A DNA stretch of 57,980 bases from Gracilimonas amylolytica (lineage in GTDB: Bacteria > Bacteroidota > Rhodothermia > Balneolales > Balneolaceae). Numbering within the stretch: the stretch's first letter is position 1; the number at the start of each line of letters is the position of its first letter. Positions 1 through 8,724 of this stretch are shown one piece after another. The notes below the pieces were generated by a model, which was given only the letters and a program-made list of their open reading frames with translations, was not told the DNA's origin and did no database searches. Where the stretch lies: assembly GCF_002911695.1 (NCBI RefSeq), contig NZ_PQBS01000020.1, positions 1 through 57,980 of the forward strand, given 5' to 3'. Position numbers and translations under genes: made by a program.

Positions 1-33
1 GTCATTGCGAATACTATGACTAAATCAAGTGGA

Positions 34-1065
34 TTAGGCTGATTTTTTGTATTTCTTGATCATTTTCTGAATGTGTTTTGGATCATATTCTGCCCGGTTA
101 TTCCACATGGCACAGTACAGACGAATCAGTTTATTGATGATGTTGTTGATAGCAACTAATTCATGCTTGCCTTCATTAATTTTCTTCTCGTAATATTGGT
201 GATAGTGTGGTTTGTGGTTGGCTACACTGCGGGCTGCCTGATGCATTAATCGCCGCAATTCGGAGTTTCCGTACCCGGTGGATCGATCCGGGCTTTTGAC
301 CGAGCTTCCGGAGCTTCGCCCGTGTGGGGCAAAGCCAAATCGAGAAGATATTTTCCGGGGATTGAGTTGGTCTTTCCCAGCAAACATGCACAACCAAAAT
401 CGTGCAATGACCGGACCGATACCGGGAGCTGTTCGCAAGGTTTGATGGCGCCTGCACAGAATTGGGTCCTGACGGATCAGCTCATCCATGGTGTATTCCA
501 GCTGCTCGATATGCTGGGTGAGAAGTTCTACCTGTTGGTTCCACATCTTGGTTAATTGGCTCATGTCCGCATCATGAAACTCAGCCTCGCCAAGCTTACT
601 CTTGAGGGCTGCTCGTCGATCCACCATCTTCCGTCTTTCGGCCTGAAGCCGTTTTAATTGTGCTTGCGTGGGTTTTGGAGCCTCTGCCAGCTGTAATCGG
701 TCATTAAATCGAGCTCCATATTCTGCCAGTTGGCTGGCGTCAAATTCATCCGTTTTACGGTGATGTTCCCAGCTAACTTTTTCCAGGGCCGTTGTCTTTA
801 CCACCGCATGAGGCCAACCAGTCCGTGTACTCCATCGTAACAAGTGCTCCCCATAGCGTCCGGTGTGTTCACTAATAAGTATCGTCTGTGATTGAGTTAC
901 TTCGTGATCTTCCATCCACTCGGCTAAGTTGTGGAACCCTTCCTGAGTGTTAGGCACCTGCAACATATTTCTATCGCCGGTTTGGCGATCAAATAAAGAG
1001 ATATCCAGGGTGTGTTTAGAAATGTCAATACCTACGATAAAGCGCCATTTAATTGTAATTTCCAT
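34..1065 (-). CDS. IS110-family transposase
   Basis: A 343-residue DEDD recombinase that moves its own element, in this family guided by a structured bridge RNA from the element's non-coding end. The N-terminal RuvC-like domain shows D14 (VGIDISK), E66 (LISEHTGRYG), and D106/D109 (KTDEFDA). The C-terminal Tnp_20-type domain shows the helix-hairpin region (TAPGIGPVIA, about 212-221) and the serine-bearing segment GFAPHGRSSGSS near 244-255, followed by TGYGNSELRR. Length is normal for the family and no frameshift is seen, so it should be active. The ATG at 1063-1065 is the only good start before the domain. Confidence 0.93.
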   Translation of the reverse strand: MEITIKWRFIVGIDISKHTLDISLFDRQTGDRNMLQVPNTQEGFHNLAEWMEDHEVTQSQTILISEHTGRYGEHLLRWSTRTGWPHAVVKTTALEKVSWEHHRKTDEFDASQLAEYGARFNDRLQLAEAPKPTQAQLKRLQAERRKMVDRRAALKSKLGEAEFHDADMSQLTKMWNQQVELLTQHIEQLEYTMDELIRQDPILCRRHQTLRTAPGIGPVIARFWLCMFAGKDQLNPRKISSRFGFAPHGRSSGSSVKSPDRSTGYGNSELRRLMHQAARSVANHKPHYHQYYEKKINEGKHELVAINNIINKLIRLYCAMWNNRAEYDPKHIQKMIKKYKKSA

Positions 1066-1211
1066 AGCTATTTACCTATTTTAATTAAGATTGAATAGCT
1101 GCCGAGTAGTTATCTTCCCGCCTCTTTTAAAAAGGTATACTTTCCATACTATATGGGTTTAGATAACTACCTGCCATGACAGGCTTTGATTCGCAATAAG
1201 GGTTTTACCCG
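1066..1211 (-). ncRNA. Putative bridge RNA region of the IS110 element
   Basis: Non-coding stretch upstream of the transposase, inside the element. In the IS110 subgroup the bridge RNA is made from the non-coding end 5' of the transposase; the position and roughly 145-base size fit, but no covariation model was run and I have not assigned the guide loops. A small hairpin (cctg/cagg around 1170-1183) is visible. If the element is of the IS1111 subgroup the RNA would instead lie 3' of the gene, off the window. Confidence 0.3.
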
Positions 1212-1398
1212 GAGGAGCGCAAGAGATTGCCTGCCATGGTTCGGTAGCTTTATTTTGTTAGTAGCTAACCAACAAAATATTTCCTAAGAAGTCTAAAAGA
1301 GGAGGCAACCGGGTTTGAAGTCGATTACTTGGCTTTTCGACGTGGCGATCTCCCTGAGTTATTTGGGATATTGTTTTAGAGAGATGACTTCGTCGCCA
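1212..1398. repeat. Dispersed palindromic repeat remnants beside the IS110 element
   Basis: This gene-free stretch holds repeat-like sequence. Bases 1212-1223 (gaggagcgcaag) resemble half of a dispersed repeat whose other half would be bases 1-10. Bases 1252-1278 form a hairpin (attttgtt/aacaaaat, 11-base loop). Bases 1339-1398 carry a second unit: tggcga at 1343-1348 and tcgcca at 1393-1398, with gatctccc and gagatgacttcg between. From 1399 to 1550 I see nothing convincing. Confidence 0.4.
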
Positions 1399-1550
1399 TA
1401 TTCCGGAAACTTACGTTCAGGAATACAAGCGCCTCGCAAAGACAATACTTTTCGTCTTATTTTTATCCTTACATACCACAAACTAAGAAGAGAGGGTGAC
1501 AGTTCGTGGCACATCGGAATCAATTAATAGAAGACGAGAGAGTAATAAAT

Positions 1551-1579
1551 GGGTTTATGATAATTTAGAAGCTAAACCC
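1551..1579 (-). terminator. Possible terminator downstream of oxyR
   Basis: Seven-base perfect inverted repeat (gggttta 1551-1557, taaaccc 1573-1579) 57 bases beyond the oxyR stop. On the minus strand it is followed by an AT-rich run, not a clean U-tract, so it is only a weak candidate. Confidence 0.3.
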
Positions 1580-1635
1580 TTTAGATTATAATTCCGCTTT
1601 GGTCTTGTTAACAGAATGAAAAATATTCACCAATC

Positions 1636-2568
1636 TTACTCAATAACCAATTTCTCTTCCTGATCCCGGAGGTCTTCCGGGATAGAATCTTTGATCACCT
1701 CGGCAAATGCTTCGATCAAATTCTTTTTCAGGAATTCGCGGCTGTAAACCAATCGGATCTTCCGGGAAGGGATGGGGTCTTTGAAGTTTTTGATCACACC
1801 GTTGGCACACCGTTTGTCAATATCATTCAAAGCCAGGTAAGGCATAAGGGTCACACCAAAATCCTGCTCAACCAACCGTTTCAAAGTTTCGAGGTTACCG
1901 CTTTCAAATATGATCGGAGACTTGTTCAGCTTCTCGTTATTCTTCTTGCAGAGTTTGATGGTCTGATCCCGGAAACAATGTCCCTCATTCAATAACCACA
2001 GATCTTCCTGATAAAGGTCATCGATGGTGATCTTGTCCTTTTTGGCCAGTTCGTGGTCTATGCTCACATAACCCATGAATGGTTCAAGGAACAGGTCTTT
2101 TTCGAAAATATTCTGATCGGTTGGGGTGGCGATGATCCCTACGTCAAAGTAATCCTCATTTAGTCCCTTCAGTACCTCTGAGGTCAGTGCTTCCTCAAAA
2201 ATGAGCTCAACTTCGGGGTGTTTTTCCATGAATGGTTTCAGGAATAATGGAACCAGATAGGGAGCAATAGTTGGAATGATCCCGATCCGGAAAGTACCTT
2301 TCAGTGTTTCCCCCTGAACCGCAACCATATCCTCAATATGTTTGGCTCCGCTCAAAATGACTTTAGCCTCTTCAATGATCTGCTCACCCATGGCTGTAGG
2401 TACAACCGGAGATTTTGAACGATCGAAGATCAAAACACCGAGTTCATCCTCCAGTTTTTGGATTTGCATACTGAGCGTAGGCTGAGTGATATAGATCTTT
2501 TGTGCAGCTGTGGCAAAGTGCCGATATTTATCGACGGCAACGATGTATGATAGTTGTGTTAAGGTCAT
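1636..2568 (-). CDS. oxyR: LysR-family hydrogen peroxide sensor OxyR
   Basis: A 310-residue LysR-type regulator that senses hydrogen peroxide through a disulfide switch and activates antioxidant genes. Residues 1-60 form the winged helix-turn-helix (AAQKIYITQPTLSMQIQKLE), and about 90-300 the periplasmic-binding-protein-like sensor. The diagnostic motif is present: C198 in LNEGHCFRDQ and C207 in IKLC, matching C199 and C208 of the E. coli protein in spacing and context. It is divergently transcribed from acyP across a 93-base AT-rich gap where an autoregulatory operator would be expected. No catalase or peroxiredoxin gene is nearby. Confidence 0.92.
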   Translation of the reverse strand: MTLTQLSYIVAVDKYRHFATAAQKIYITQPTLSMQIQKLEDELGVLIFDRSKSPVVPTAMGEQIIEEAKVILSGAKHIEDMVAVQGETLKGTFRIGIIPTIAPYLVPLFLKPFMEKHPEVELIFEEALTSEVLKGLNEDYFDVGIIATPTDQNIFEKDLFLEPFMGYVSIDHELAKKDKITIDDLYQEDLWLLNEGHCFRDQTIKLCKKNNEKLNKSPIIFESGNLETLKRLVEQDFGVTLMPYLALNDIDKRCANGVIKNFKDPIPSRKIRLVYSREFLKKNLIEAFAEVIKDSIPEDLRDQEEKLVIE

Positions 2569-2661
2569 CTTTCCGGAAATTGGTGAACTCTAAAGGTAAT
2601 GATTCCTTTGTATTAAATAGAAAAGTAAAATAGAATTTAAATTGTAAAAAATAAGCGTTCA

Positions 2662-2931
2662 GTGAAAAAACACATTTACATAACCGGACGGGTTCAGGGC
2701 GTGGGCTTCAGACATTTCACCCGGAAAAATGCAGATAAATTAGGGATCACGGGATGGGTCAAGAATTTACCGGATGGCAGGGTAGAAGCTGTATTTCAGG
2801 GAACTGAAGAACATGTGAAGGAACTCATCAGCCGGTGCAAAAAAGGACCGATCTCAAGCTATGTTCAAGACATTGAGGTTTCTGAAATTGAAAATACTCA
2901 GGATCACCGGTCGTTTGAAGTGATCCTGTAA
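2662..2931 (+). CDS. acyP: Acylphosphatase
   Basis: An 89-residue cytosolic enzyme that hydrolyses carboxyl-phosphate bonds of acylphosphates. The signature GRVQGVGFRHFT spans residues 9-20 with the phosphate-binding R17, and GWVKNLPDGRVEAV follows with the catalytic N35. Length is typical (about 90). The start is a GTG at 2662; no ATG lies upstream in frame at a sensible distance, and the first residues MKKHIYITG fit the first beta strand. It converges on the next gene with a 15-base gap. Confidence 0.93.
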   Translation: MKKHIYITGRVQGVGFRHFTRKNADKLGITGWVKNLPDGRVEAVFQGTEEHVKELISRCKKGPISSYVQDIEVSEIENTQDHRSFEVIL

Positions 2932-2946
2932 TAACGATTCCGAATA

Positions 2947-3666
2947 TCAGTTGATCTGGTCGTAATAGGTCAAAAGAGTGGCTACATCTTCTTCAGAACG
3001 AAGTCGGAGATCGCTTGATCTTATAAAATCATTAAGGGCCTTTCTTTGATCTCCGATTTCCCGAAGGATATTGCGTTTTCTCAGGCGGGTTTTGGTCAGC
3101 TTACCATCCTTAAGCAGGAAGTAGGTCATGGAATCATCGTATTCGCTATACGGACGATTTGAGACAATATCACGCCCGCTGTTTCTTACAAAATTGGTTT
3201 CATGTTGGGCAAGAAATTTAGTGTCTCCGTTGTAAATAACACGGAGTAGATTGTATGGGTTTATGCCATGCTGCCTATCAGAAATTCCGGTCACGAATTC
3301 TTGCGTTTTATTCCCATTTTCATCCACAAACTGGAAGCCCCGTACCTGAGCAGGGTCATAGGCTTTAAGCGTGTTTCCATCTCTGAAAATGATCTTATCT
3401 TCGTAGGTATTGTAGTTGATGTCGTGAATTTCCGTGATGCTGTTATCTCTCAAGATCACACGACCGGGGGTCCAATCATCGCGGTACCACTGATCGCCGC
3501 GTACTTCCTCATTACTGCTTTGAACGACAGGGGTCTCACTGTTCCAGATATCAACATGGGCATTCGACCCGGCCGTTGATTGAGCAAAGATCAATGAGGG
3601 CGTAAGTATCAGCAGGGGGATTAATACGGTAACTATTTGTATTGGCTTTGTGAAAGAAACGCTCAT
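2947..3666 (-). CDS. Secreted protein of unknown function
   Basis: I do not recognise this family. From the ATG at 3666 it is 239 residues with a clear Sec signal peptide (hydrophobic IVTVLIPLLILTPSLIFA, cleavage after FA-Q), so export to the periplasm is likely. The mature part is polar, with repeated beta-type stretches (GRVILRDNSITEIHDI, DKIIFRDGNTLKAYD) and a basic helical C-terminus rich in arginine (KTRLRKRNILREIGDQRK). An ATG at 3705 would add 13 polar residues in front of the signal peptide; I prefer 3666 because it puts the hydrophobic core about 10 residues from the N-terminus. Confidence 0.7.
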   Translation of the reverse strand: MSVSFTKPIQIVTVLIPLLILTPSLIFAQSTAGSNAHVDIWNSETPVVQSSNEEVRGDQWYRDDWTPGRVILRDNSITEIHDINYNTYEDKIIFRDGNTLKAYDPAQVRGFQFVDENGNKTQEFVTGISDRQHGINPYNLLRVIYNGDTKFLAQHETNFVRNSGRDIVSNRPYSEYDDSMTYFLLKDGKLTKTRLRKRNILREIGDQRKALNDFIRSSDLRLRSEEDVATLLTYYDQIN

Positions 3667-3787
3667 AAGTCTGAATTTTTGGTGATCACCTTTGTCTTCA
3701 GCCATCAATGTAATGAAACATCAAGGGATGAAAAACACGTTTTTCGATTTTGCCAATTATCAAAATGTGGAAAACTAGTGTGCAATT

Positions 3788-3834
3788 AACTTCGACTTGT
3801 AGGGGAATGAATAGTATATTCAACATTCGAAGTT
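3788..3834 (+). promoter_or_regulatory. Inverted repeat just upstream of dnaE
   Basis: Eight-base perfect arms, aacttcga (3788-3795) and tcgaagtt (3827-3834), end 21 bases before the dnaE start. It could be a leader hairpin or an operator; function is not known. Confidence 0.25.
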
Positions 3835-3855
3835 CTACTCAATGAAAGCATCTAT

Positions 3856-6800
3856 ATGTATCTGATTTTTGATACCGAGACCACCGGGTTACCTCAGGAT
3901 TTTTCGGCTCCCATTTCTGATCTGGATAACTGGCCAAGACTGGTTCAGCTTGCCTGGCAGCTGCATGATCATACCGGAAAACTGATCAACAGCGGAAATT
4001 ATATTGTAAAGCCCGAGGGGTTCACAATTCCATTTAACTCCGAAAAAATTCATGGGATCTCAACGGAACGGGCACATGATGAAGGAGTGGAGCTTGATTT
4101 TGTTCTCAAGGAATTTTCCAAGGATATCGATCGTGCCTATTTTCTGATCGGGCATAACGTAAGCTTTGATGAGAAGATCATGGGGGCGGAGTATCTTCGT
4201 AAGAAGATCTCTTCAGCCATTCTGGATAAACCCAAGATCGATACCAAGATCGACGGCACGGATGTCGCTAAGATAGAGGGTGGTCGTGGAGGTAATTATA
4301 AGTGGCCTTCTCTGGGGGAGTTACACCATGCCCTGTTTGATGAAGGTTTCGAGGATGCGCACGATGCGGCTGCCGATGTGGAAGCTACAGCCCGGTGTTT
4401 CCTTGAAATGGTTCGTATCGGAGCTACCAACATCAATTTCCCGATGGATGCCAGACTGTATGAATCGGCACAGAGTTACATGAAACGGGATGAATACATC
4501 GATCTCGTATCCCCGTCCCGGTTCAAGACCAAGCAATCCGATGAGCAGCTTGAGGCTCAAAAAAAAAGTGGAAGCTCAGAAGAGACAACTGGTAGCGAGG
4601 TCATAGAGCAGGCCACCTTTACCCACCTGCATAATCATTCAAAATTTTCAGTTCTTCAGGCTACGGCTGGTATCAAAGACCTGGTGGCTAAGGCCAAACA
4701 AGAGGGGATGACGGCTGTTGGACTTACCGATCTCGGTAATATGTATGGGGCCTTTGCATTTGCATCTGCGGCCCATGCCGAAGGCATAAAGCCGATCATT
4801 GGGTGTGAGTTATATGTGGTTGAGGATCGCCTTCAGAAAAAATTTACGCGTGATAATCGCGATCGCCGGTATCAGATCCCGATCTTTGCCAAAAATCAGA
4901 ACGGCTATAAGAATCTTTCCAAGATCAGTTCGGTGGGTTTCACTGAGGGCTACTACTACAAATATCCCCGGGTGGATAAAGAGACCATTGCCAAATATTC
5001 GGAAGATCTCATTTGCCTGAGTGGGGGAATCAGAGGCTGGCTGGCCGATCTGATCCTGAACAAAGGACAAGAGTTTGCAGAAGAAGAATTGCAGTGGTGG
5101 GTGGATACTTTCGGAGATGATTTCTATCTCGAAGTGCTGAATCATGGGCTGGAGGAGGAGAAGAGAGTCAACGAGGTCTTTAAGTCCTTTTCTGAGAAAT
5201 ACGGCGTGAAGCTGGTTGCTTCCAATAATGTTTTTTACCTGAATGAAGAAGACGCTAAAGCACACGATGCCCTGATCTGTATTGATGATGGAGAGCTTAT
5301 GAGCACGCCCAAGGGCAAGGGGCGTGGGTTCAGGTATGGCTTCCCCAATGATGAGTTTTATTTCAAGACTCAGGACCAAATGAAAGAATTGTTTGTGGAC
5401 ATGCCTCAGGCTGTAGCAAGCACTCAGGAGATTGTCGACAAAGTTGAACCGATCAAGCTGGAACGGGAGATTCAGCTGCCCCGGTTTGAACTTCCGGAAG
5501 GGTTCGAGACGGAGGACGACTATTTGAAACATCTTACTTATGAAGGTGCAAAACCAAGGTATGAGGAAATTGATGAGGAAGTTACTGAGCGCATAGAGCT
5601 TGAGCTGGGGATCATCAGGGAGATGGGATTTGCCGGATACTTTCTGATCGTTCAGGATTTTATTGCAGCCGCCAAAGACATGGGCGTTTATGTTGGACCG
5701 GGTCGTGGTTCAGCGGCCGGTTCGGTCGTGGCCTATTGTACGGGTATTACCAATATCGATCCCCTAAAGTATGATCTGCTTTTTGAGCGTTTTCTGAATC
5801 CCGAGCGTGTATCGATGCCTGATATTGATATCGATTTTGATGATGACGGCCGCCAGCGTGTGATCGAATACGTGGTAGATAAATATGGCAAGGATCAGGT
5901 GGCTCATATCATCACCTTTGGTTCGATGGCTGCCCGATCTTCGGTTCGTGATGTCGCCCGGGTGCTTGATCTTCCTCTTTCTGATGCAGATCGACTGGCC
6001 AAATTGGTTCCGGAAAAACCCGGTACCTCGCTGGATGATGCCTTTTCAGAGGTCAAAGAGTTGCGGGATATAAAAGATGGTGAAGGCCTGGAGGCTGAAA
6101 CCCTGAGAATGGCGCATGTTCTGGAAGGGTCTGTACGAAACACCGGAATACATGCCGCCGGTGTCATCATTGCCCCCGATAAACTCACCGAATTTATTCC
6201 GGTAAGCACTGCAAAAGATGCTGACCTGTATGTTACCCAGTTTGACGGCAGTGTGATCGAAGATGCCGGTATGCTTAAAATGGACTTCCTCGGGTTAAAA
6301 ACCCTGTCTATTTTGAAAACCGCTATCGGGTATGTGGAAGAAAATTACGGTAAGGAATACAATCTGGATGATATTCCCCTGAATGATGATAAAACGTACA
6401 AGCTCTACCAACAGGGGGGCACCTTAGGTACGTTTCAGTTTGAGAGTGAAGGGATGCGTAAACACTTACGTAACCTGAAACCCACGGGTATCAACGATCT
6501 TATCGCGATGAATGCCCTGTACCGGCCGGGACCTATGCAGTTCATTCCGGATTATATTGAGCGAAAGCACGGCCGCGAAAAGGTTGAGTACGATCACGAT
6601 GACCTGAAAGATATTCTGGAACCGACCTTCGGTATCATGATCTATCAGGAGCAGATCATGAAAGTGGCTCAGCGTATGGGTGGTTACTCATTGGGTGAAG
6701 CGGATGTGCTTCGCCGGATCATGGGTAAAAAGAAACCCGAATTGCTGCCACCGGAAGAGAAGAAGTTCGTGAGTCAGGCTGTAGAGAAAGGTTATGATGA

Positions 6801-8073
6801 AGCCACAGCCAAAGCAGTATTTGACAAAATGGCGATGTTTGCCGGTTACGGGTTTAACAAATCTCACTCTGCGGCATATTCGGTAGTGGCTTATCACACC
6901 ATGTATTTCAAAGCCAATTACCCGGCTGAGTACATGGCGGCAGTGATGACGCACAACATGAGCGATGTCAAAAAGATCGCTTCCTTTATTGAAGAGTGTC
7001 AGCGGATGAATATTCCGGTCGACCCGCCAAATATCAACACAGCCCGTGGTAAATTCCGGGCCAAAGAGGGAAGGGTTCAGTATGGGATGTCGGCGATCAA
7101 GGGAGTTGGATCTTCAGCTATTCAGCATATTGTGGAAGAACGTGAGGAAAACGGTGATTTCACTTCTATCTTTGATTTTGCCACAAGGGTGGATCTTAGA
7201 GTTTGCAACCGAAAAACCTTTGAAAGCTTGATCATAGGCGGTGCATTTGACTCACTGAACAATAATCGTGCACAGCTGCATGAATCCATAGAAGATATCT
7301 TATCCTATGCGGTACGTAAGCAGGAGGAGATCCGCCTGAATCAGGGAAATTTATTTGGAGGAGACAGCGGAGGCCCCGGTTCACAGGAACCAAAATTGCG
7401 GGAGATCGTGCCGTGGTCACAGATCGAACGGTTGAATAAGGAACGTGATCTGATCGGACTGTATCTGAGTGGCCACCCACTGAGCCGTTTTAAGGAAGAG
7501 ATCCGGTTATTTGGAAGGCAGGACCTGAGTGATGAGGTCATGCACCGGATTTCTGACCGTGGTAATATCAAATTCATTGCCATTATTACGGGTATCAAAC
7601 GGGTAACCGATAAAAAAGGCCGACCCTTTGCATTCCTTCAGATGGAAGACCTGAACAGCTCCTCAGAAGTGATCGCCTTTAGCAAAACCTATGATCAATA
7701 TGCAAATCTCCTGCAAACAGACAATGTGCTGTACGTGGATGGCGTGGTGGATAAACGAGGGGGTGAACCGAAAGTGATCGCCAACAGCTTTGAACGGGTA
7801 GAAAATCTGCGCGAAAAATATCAGGAGCAGCTGAATATCAAGATCGACCTGAAAACCTCTGATATTGATAAAAATGATCTGAAGCGAGTTGAGACCCTGT
7901 TTTCGTTGAATAAAGGCAGTTCGCAGGTGCGTTTACAGATCCACAGCGAAGAGGCTAATGCCCCGATCCGTATGAATGTGAGGAACTTTGTGGTTGAACC
8001 GAACGACGAGTTACTCAGAGGATTACGGGAAGTACTGGGTGAGGAAGCCGTTCAGCTTGTACACGGAAATTAA
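3856..8073 (+). CDS. dnaE: DNA polymerase III alpha subunit with fused N-terminal exonuclease
   Basis: Replicative polymerase, 1405 residues. Residues 1-185 are a DEDDh proofreading exonuclease (D6 and E8 in FDTETTG, D105 in GHNVSFDEK, H169 and D174 in AHDAAADVEA). A charged linker (about 205-250) leads to a PHP domain from 255 (THLHNHSKFS). The C-family palm carries GPGRGSAAGS (614-623) and PDIDIDF with D656/D658, then YGFNKSHSAAYS, and a C-terminal OB fold (about 1230-1310). PHP metal ligands are degraded: TDLGN with L293 for His, and ASNNVFY with N458 and F460 in place of the usual Asp and His. So proofreading most likely resides in the N-terminal domain. This fused layout is known in Bacteroidota-type DnaE. 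Confidence 0.97.
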   Translation: MYLIFDTETTGLPQDFSAPISDLDNWPRLVQLAWQLHDHTGKLINSGNYIVKPEGFTIPFNSEKIHGISTERAHDEGVELDFVLKEFSKDIDRAYFLIGHNVSFDEKIMGAEYLRKKISSAILDKPKIDTKIDGTDVAKIEGGRGGNYKWPSLGELHHALFDEGFEDAHDAAADVEATARCFLEMVRIGATNINFPMDARLYESAQSYMKRDEYIDLVSPSRFKTKQSDEQLEAQKKSGSSEETTGSEVIEQATFTHLHNHSKFSVLQATAGIKDLVAKAKQEGMTAVGLTDLGNMYGAFAFASAAHAEGIKPIIGCELYVVEDRLQKKFTRDNRDRRYQIPIFAKNQNGYKNLSKISSVGFTEGYYYKYPRVDKETIAKYSEDLICLSGGIRGWLADLILNKGQEFAEEELQWWVDTFGDDFYLEVLNHGLEEEKRVNEVFKSFSEKYGVKLVASNNVFYLNEEDAKAHDALICIDDGELMSTPKGKGRGFRYGFPNDEFYFKTQDQMKELFVDMPQAVASTQEIVDKVEPIKLEREIQLPRFELPEGFETEDDYLKHLTYEGAKPRYEEIDEEVTERIELELGIIREMGFAGYFLIVQDFIAAAKDMGVYVGPGRGSAAGSVVAYCTGITNIDPLKYDLLFERFLNPERVSMPDIDIDFDDDGRQRVIEYVVDKYGKDQVAHIITFGSMAARSSVRDVARVLDLPLSDADRLAKLVPEKPGTSLDDAFSEVKELRDIKDGEGLEAETLRMAHVLEGSVRNTGIHAAGVIIAPDKLTEFIPVSTAKDADLYVTQFDGSVIEDAGMLKMDFLGLKTLSILKTAIGYVEENYGKEYNLDDIPLNDDKTYKLYQQGGTLGTFQFESEGMRKHLRNLKPTGINDLIAMNALYRPGPMQFIPDYIERKHGREKVEYDHDDLKDILEPTFGIMIYQEQIMKVAQRMGGYSLGEADVLRRIMGKKKPELLPPEEKKFVSQAVEKGYDEATAKAVFDKMAMFAGYGFNKSHSAAYSVVAYHTMYFKANYPAEYMAAVMTHNMSDVKKIASFIEECQRMNIPVDPPNINTARGKFRAKEGRVQYGMSAIKGVGSSAIQHIVEEREENGDFTSIFDFATRVDLRVCNRKTFESLIIGGAFDSLNNNRAQLHESIEDILSYAVRKQEEIRLNQGNLFGGDSGGPGSQEPKLREIVPWSQIERLNKERDLIGLYLSGHPLSRFKEEIRLFGRQDLSDEVMHRISDRGNIKFIAIITGIKRVTDKKGRPFAFLQMEDLNSSSEVIAFSKTYDQYANLLQTDNVLYVDGVVDKRGGEPKVIANSFERVENLREKYQEQLNIKIDLKTSDIDKNDLKRVETLFSLNKGSSQVRLQIHSEEANAPIRMNVRNFVVEPNDELLRGLREVLGEEAVQLVHGN

Positions 8074-8238
8074 TGGAACCAATTCAGGTTAGAAAAGTTG
8101 TTTTTACATATCGGTTTGATGCAGTATAAAGGTCTGCTATGGACCCAATAACTTAAAAGAATGTGATAACTTGAATGATTTATTCCGATATTTGTTCAGA
8201 AACTGAAAGAAAACCAATAAATAACAAATAACAGCAAA

Positions 8239-8565
8239 ATGGCTAAACCAATAGAATTTACAGACTCAAATTTCGAAGAAGAGGTATTGAACTCTGATAA
8301 ACCCGTACTTGTAGATTTTTGGGCTGAATGGTGTGGACCTTGCAGAATGATCGGACCGATCGTTGAAGAAATGGCTGAGGAATATGAAGGCAAAGCCAAG
8401 ATCGGAAAAGTAGATGTTGACAGTAATCCGGAAGTTTCTGTTAAATATGGGATCAGAAGTATTCCTTCTCTGCTAATCTTTAAAGACGGTGAAGTAGTGG
8501 ATCAGATCGTAGGGGCTGTCCCAAAATCTCACCTGACCAAGCAACTTGAGGCACAGGTTGCCTGA
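8239..8565 (+). CDS. trxA: Thioredoxin
   Basis: A 108-residue cytosolic disulfide reductase. It has the classic active site WCGPC (C32, C35), the cis-proline at P77 (RSIPSLLIF) and no signal peptide. Length and the full thioredoxin fold are standard for TrxA. It stands alone 165 bases after dnaE and is followed at once by a strong intrinsic terminator, so it is probably a single-gene transcript. Confidence 0.96.
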   Translation: MAKPIEFTDSNFEEEVLNSDKPVLVDFWAEWCGPCRMIGPIVEEMAEEYEGKAKIGKVDVDSNPEVSVKYGIRSIPSLLIFKDGEVVDQIVGAVPKSHLTKQLEAQVA

Positions 8566-8589
8566 TCTGTAGGTAAAATCATTAGTTTT

Positions 8590-8625
8590 AAAAGCGGTAT
8601 TTGGAAACAAATCACCGCTTTTTTT
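8590..8625 (+). terminator. Intrinsic terminator after trxA
   Basis: Stem aaaagcggt (8590-8598) with accgctttt (from 8613), running into seven T residues. Confidence 0.85.
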
Positions 8626-8654
8626 ATGCACTTTTACAAGGCTTTGCACAAACC

Positions 8655-8664
8655 GAGAATTCTC
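8655..8664. promoter_or_regulatory. Palindrome gagaattctc upstream of the RND operon
   Basis: A perfect 10-base palindrome lying 16 bases before the candidate -7 box of the efflux operon, close to where the -33 box should be. It could be a repressor operator; no regulator gene is adjacent. Confidence 0.3.
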
Positions 8665-8680
8665 AGTGCTATATAGTAGT

Positions 8681-8688
8681 TATCTTTG
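8681..8688 (+). promoter_or_regulatory. Candidate -7 box of the RND efflux promoter
   Basis: tatctttg matches the Bacteroidota-type TAnnTTTG box exactly, 36 bases before the adaptor start codon. No clear TTG -33 box is seen, so the call is tentative. Confidence 0.4.
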
Positions 8689-8724
8689 AGTAACCCTTAA
8701 AAATTTTAGAACAGATTCTGACAC

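Larger units (their letters stand above)
11..1211 (-). mobile_element. IS110-family insertion sequence (approximate ends)
   Basis: The element holds one transposase gene on the minus strand plus about 145 bases of non-coding DNA upstream of it. Ends are inferred, not proven. Bases 1-10 (gtcattgcga) and 1212-1223 (gaggagcgcaag) look like the two halves of one palindromic-repeat unit of a kind I recall as common in Bacteroidota, so the element would lie between them, possibly with a shared GA. A 9-base inverted pair, attgcgaat at 4-12 and attcgcaat at 1189-1197, lies at the two ends and may be the short sub-terminal repeats known in the IS1111 subgroup. The window starts at the left end, so that side cannot be checked further. 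Confidence 0.6.

Noticed and set aside
1315-1527. A 70-residue ORF on the plus strand beside the IS110 element
   Set aside because: It runs through palindromic repeat sequence, has no recognisable domain and odd composition; treated as repeat DNA.
4810-5532. A 240-residue open frame antisense to dnaE
   Set aside because: It lies wholly inside the dnaE PHP region, whose sense-strand protein is fully explained; the antisense product has no domain.
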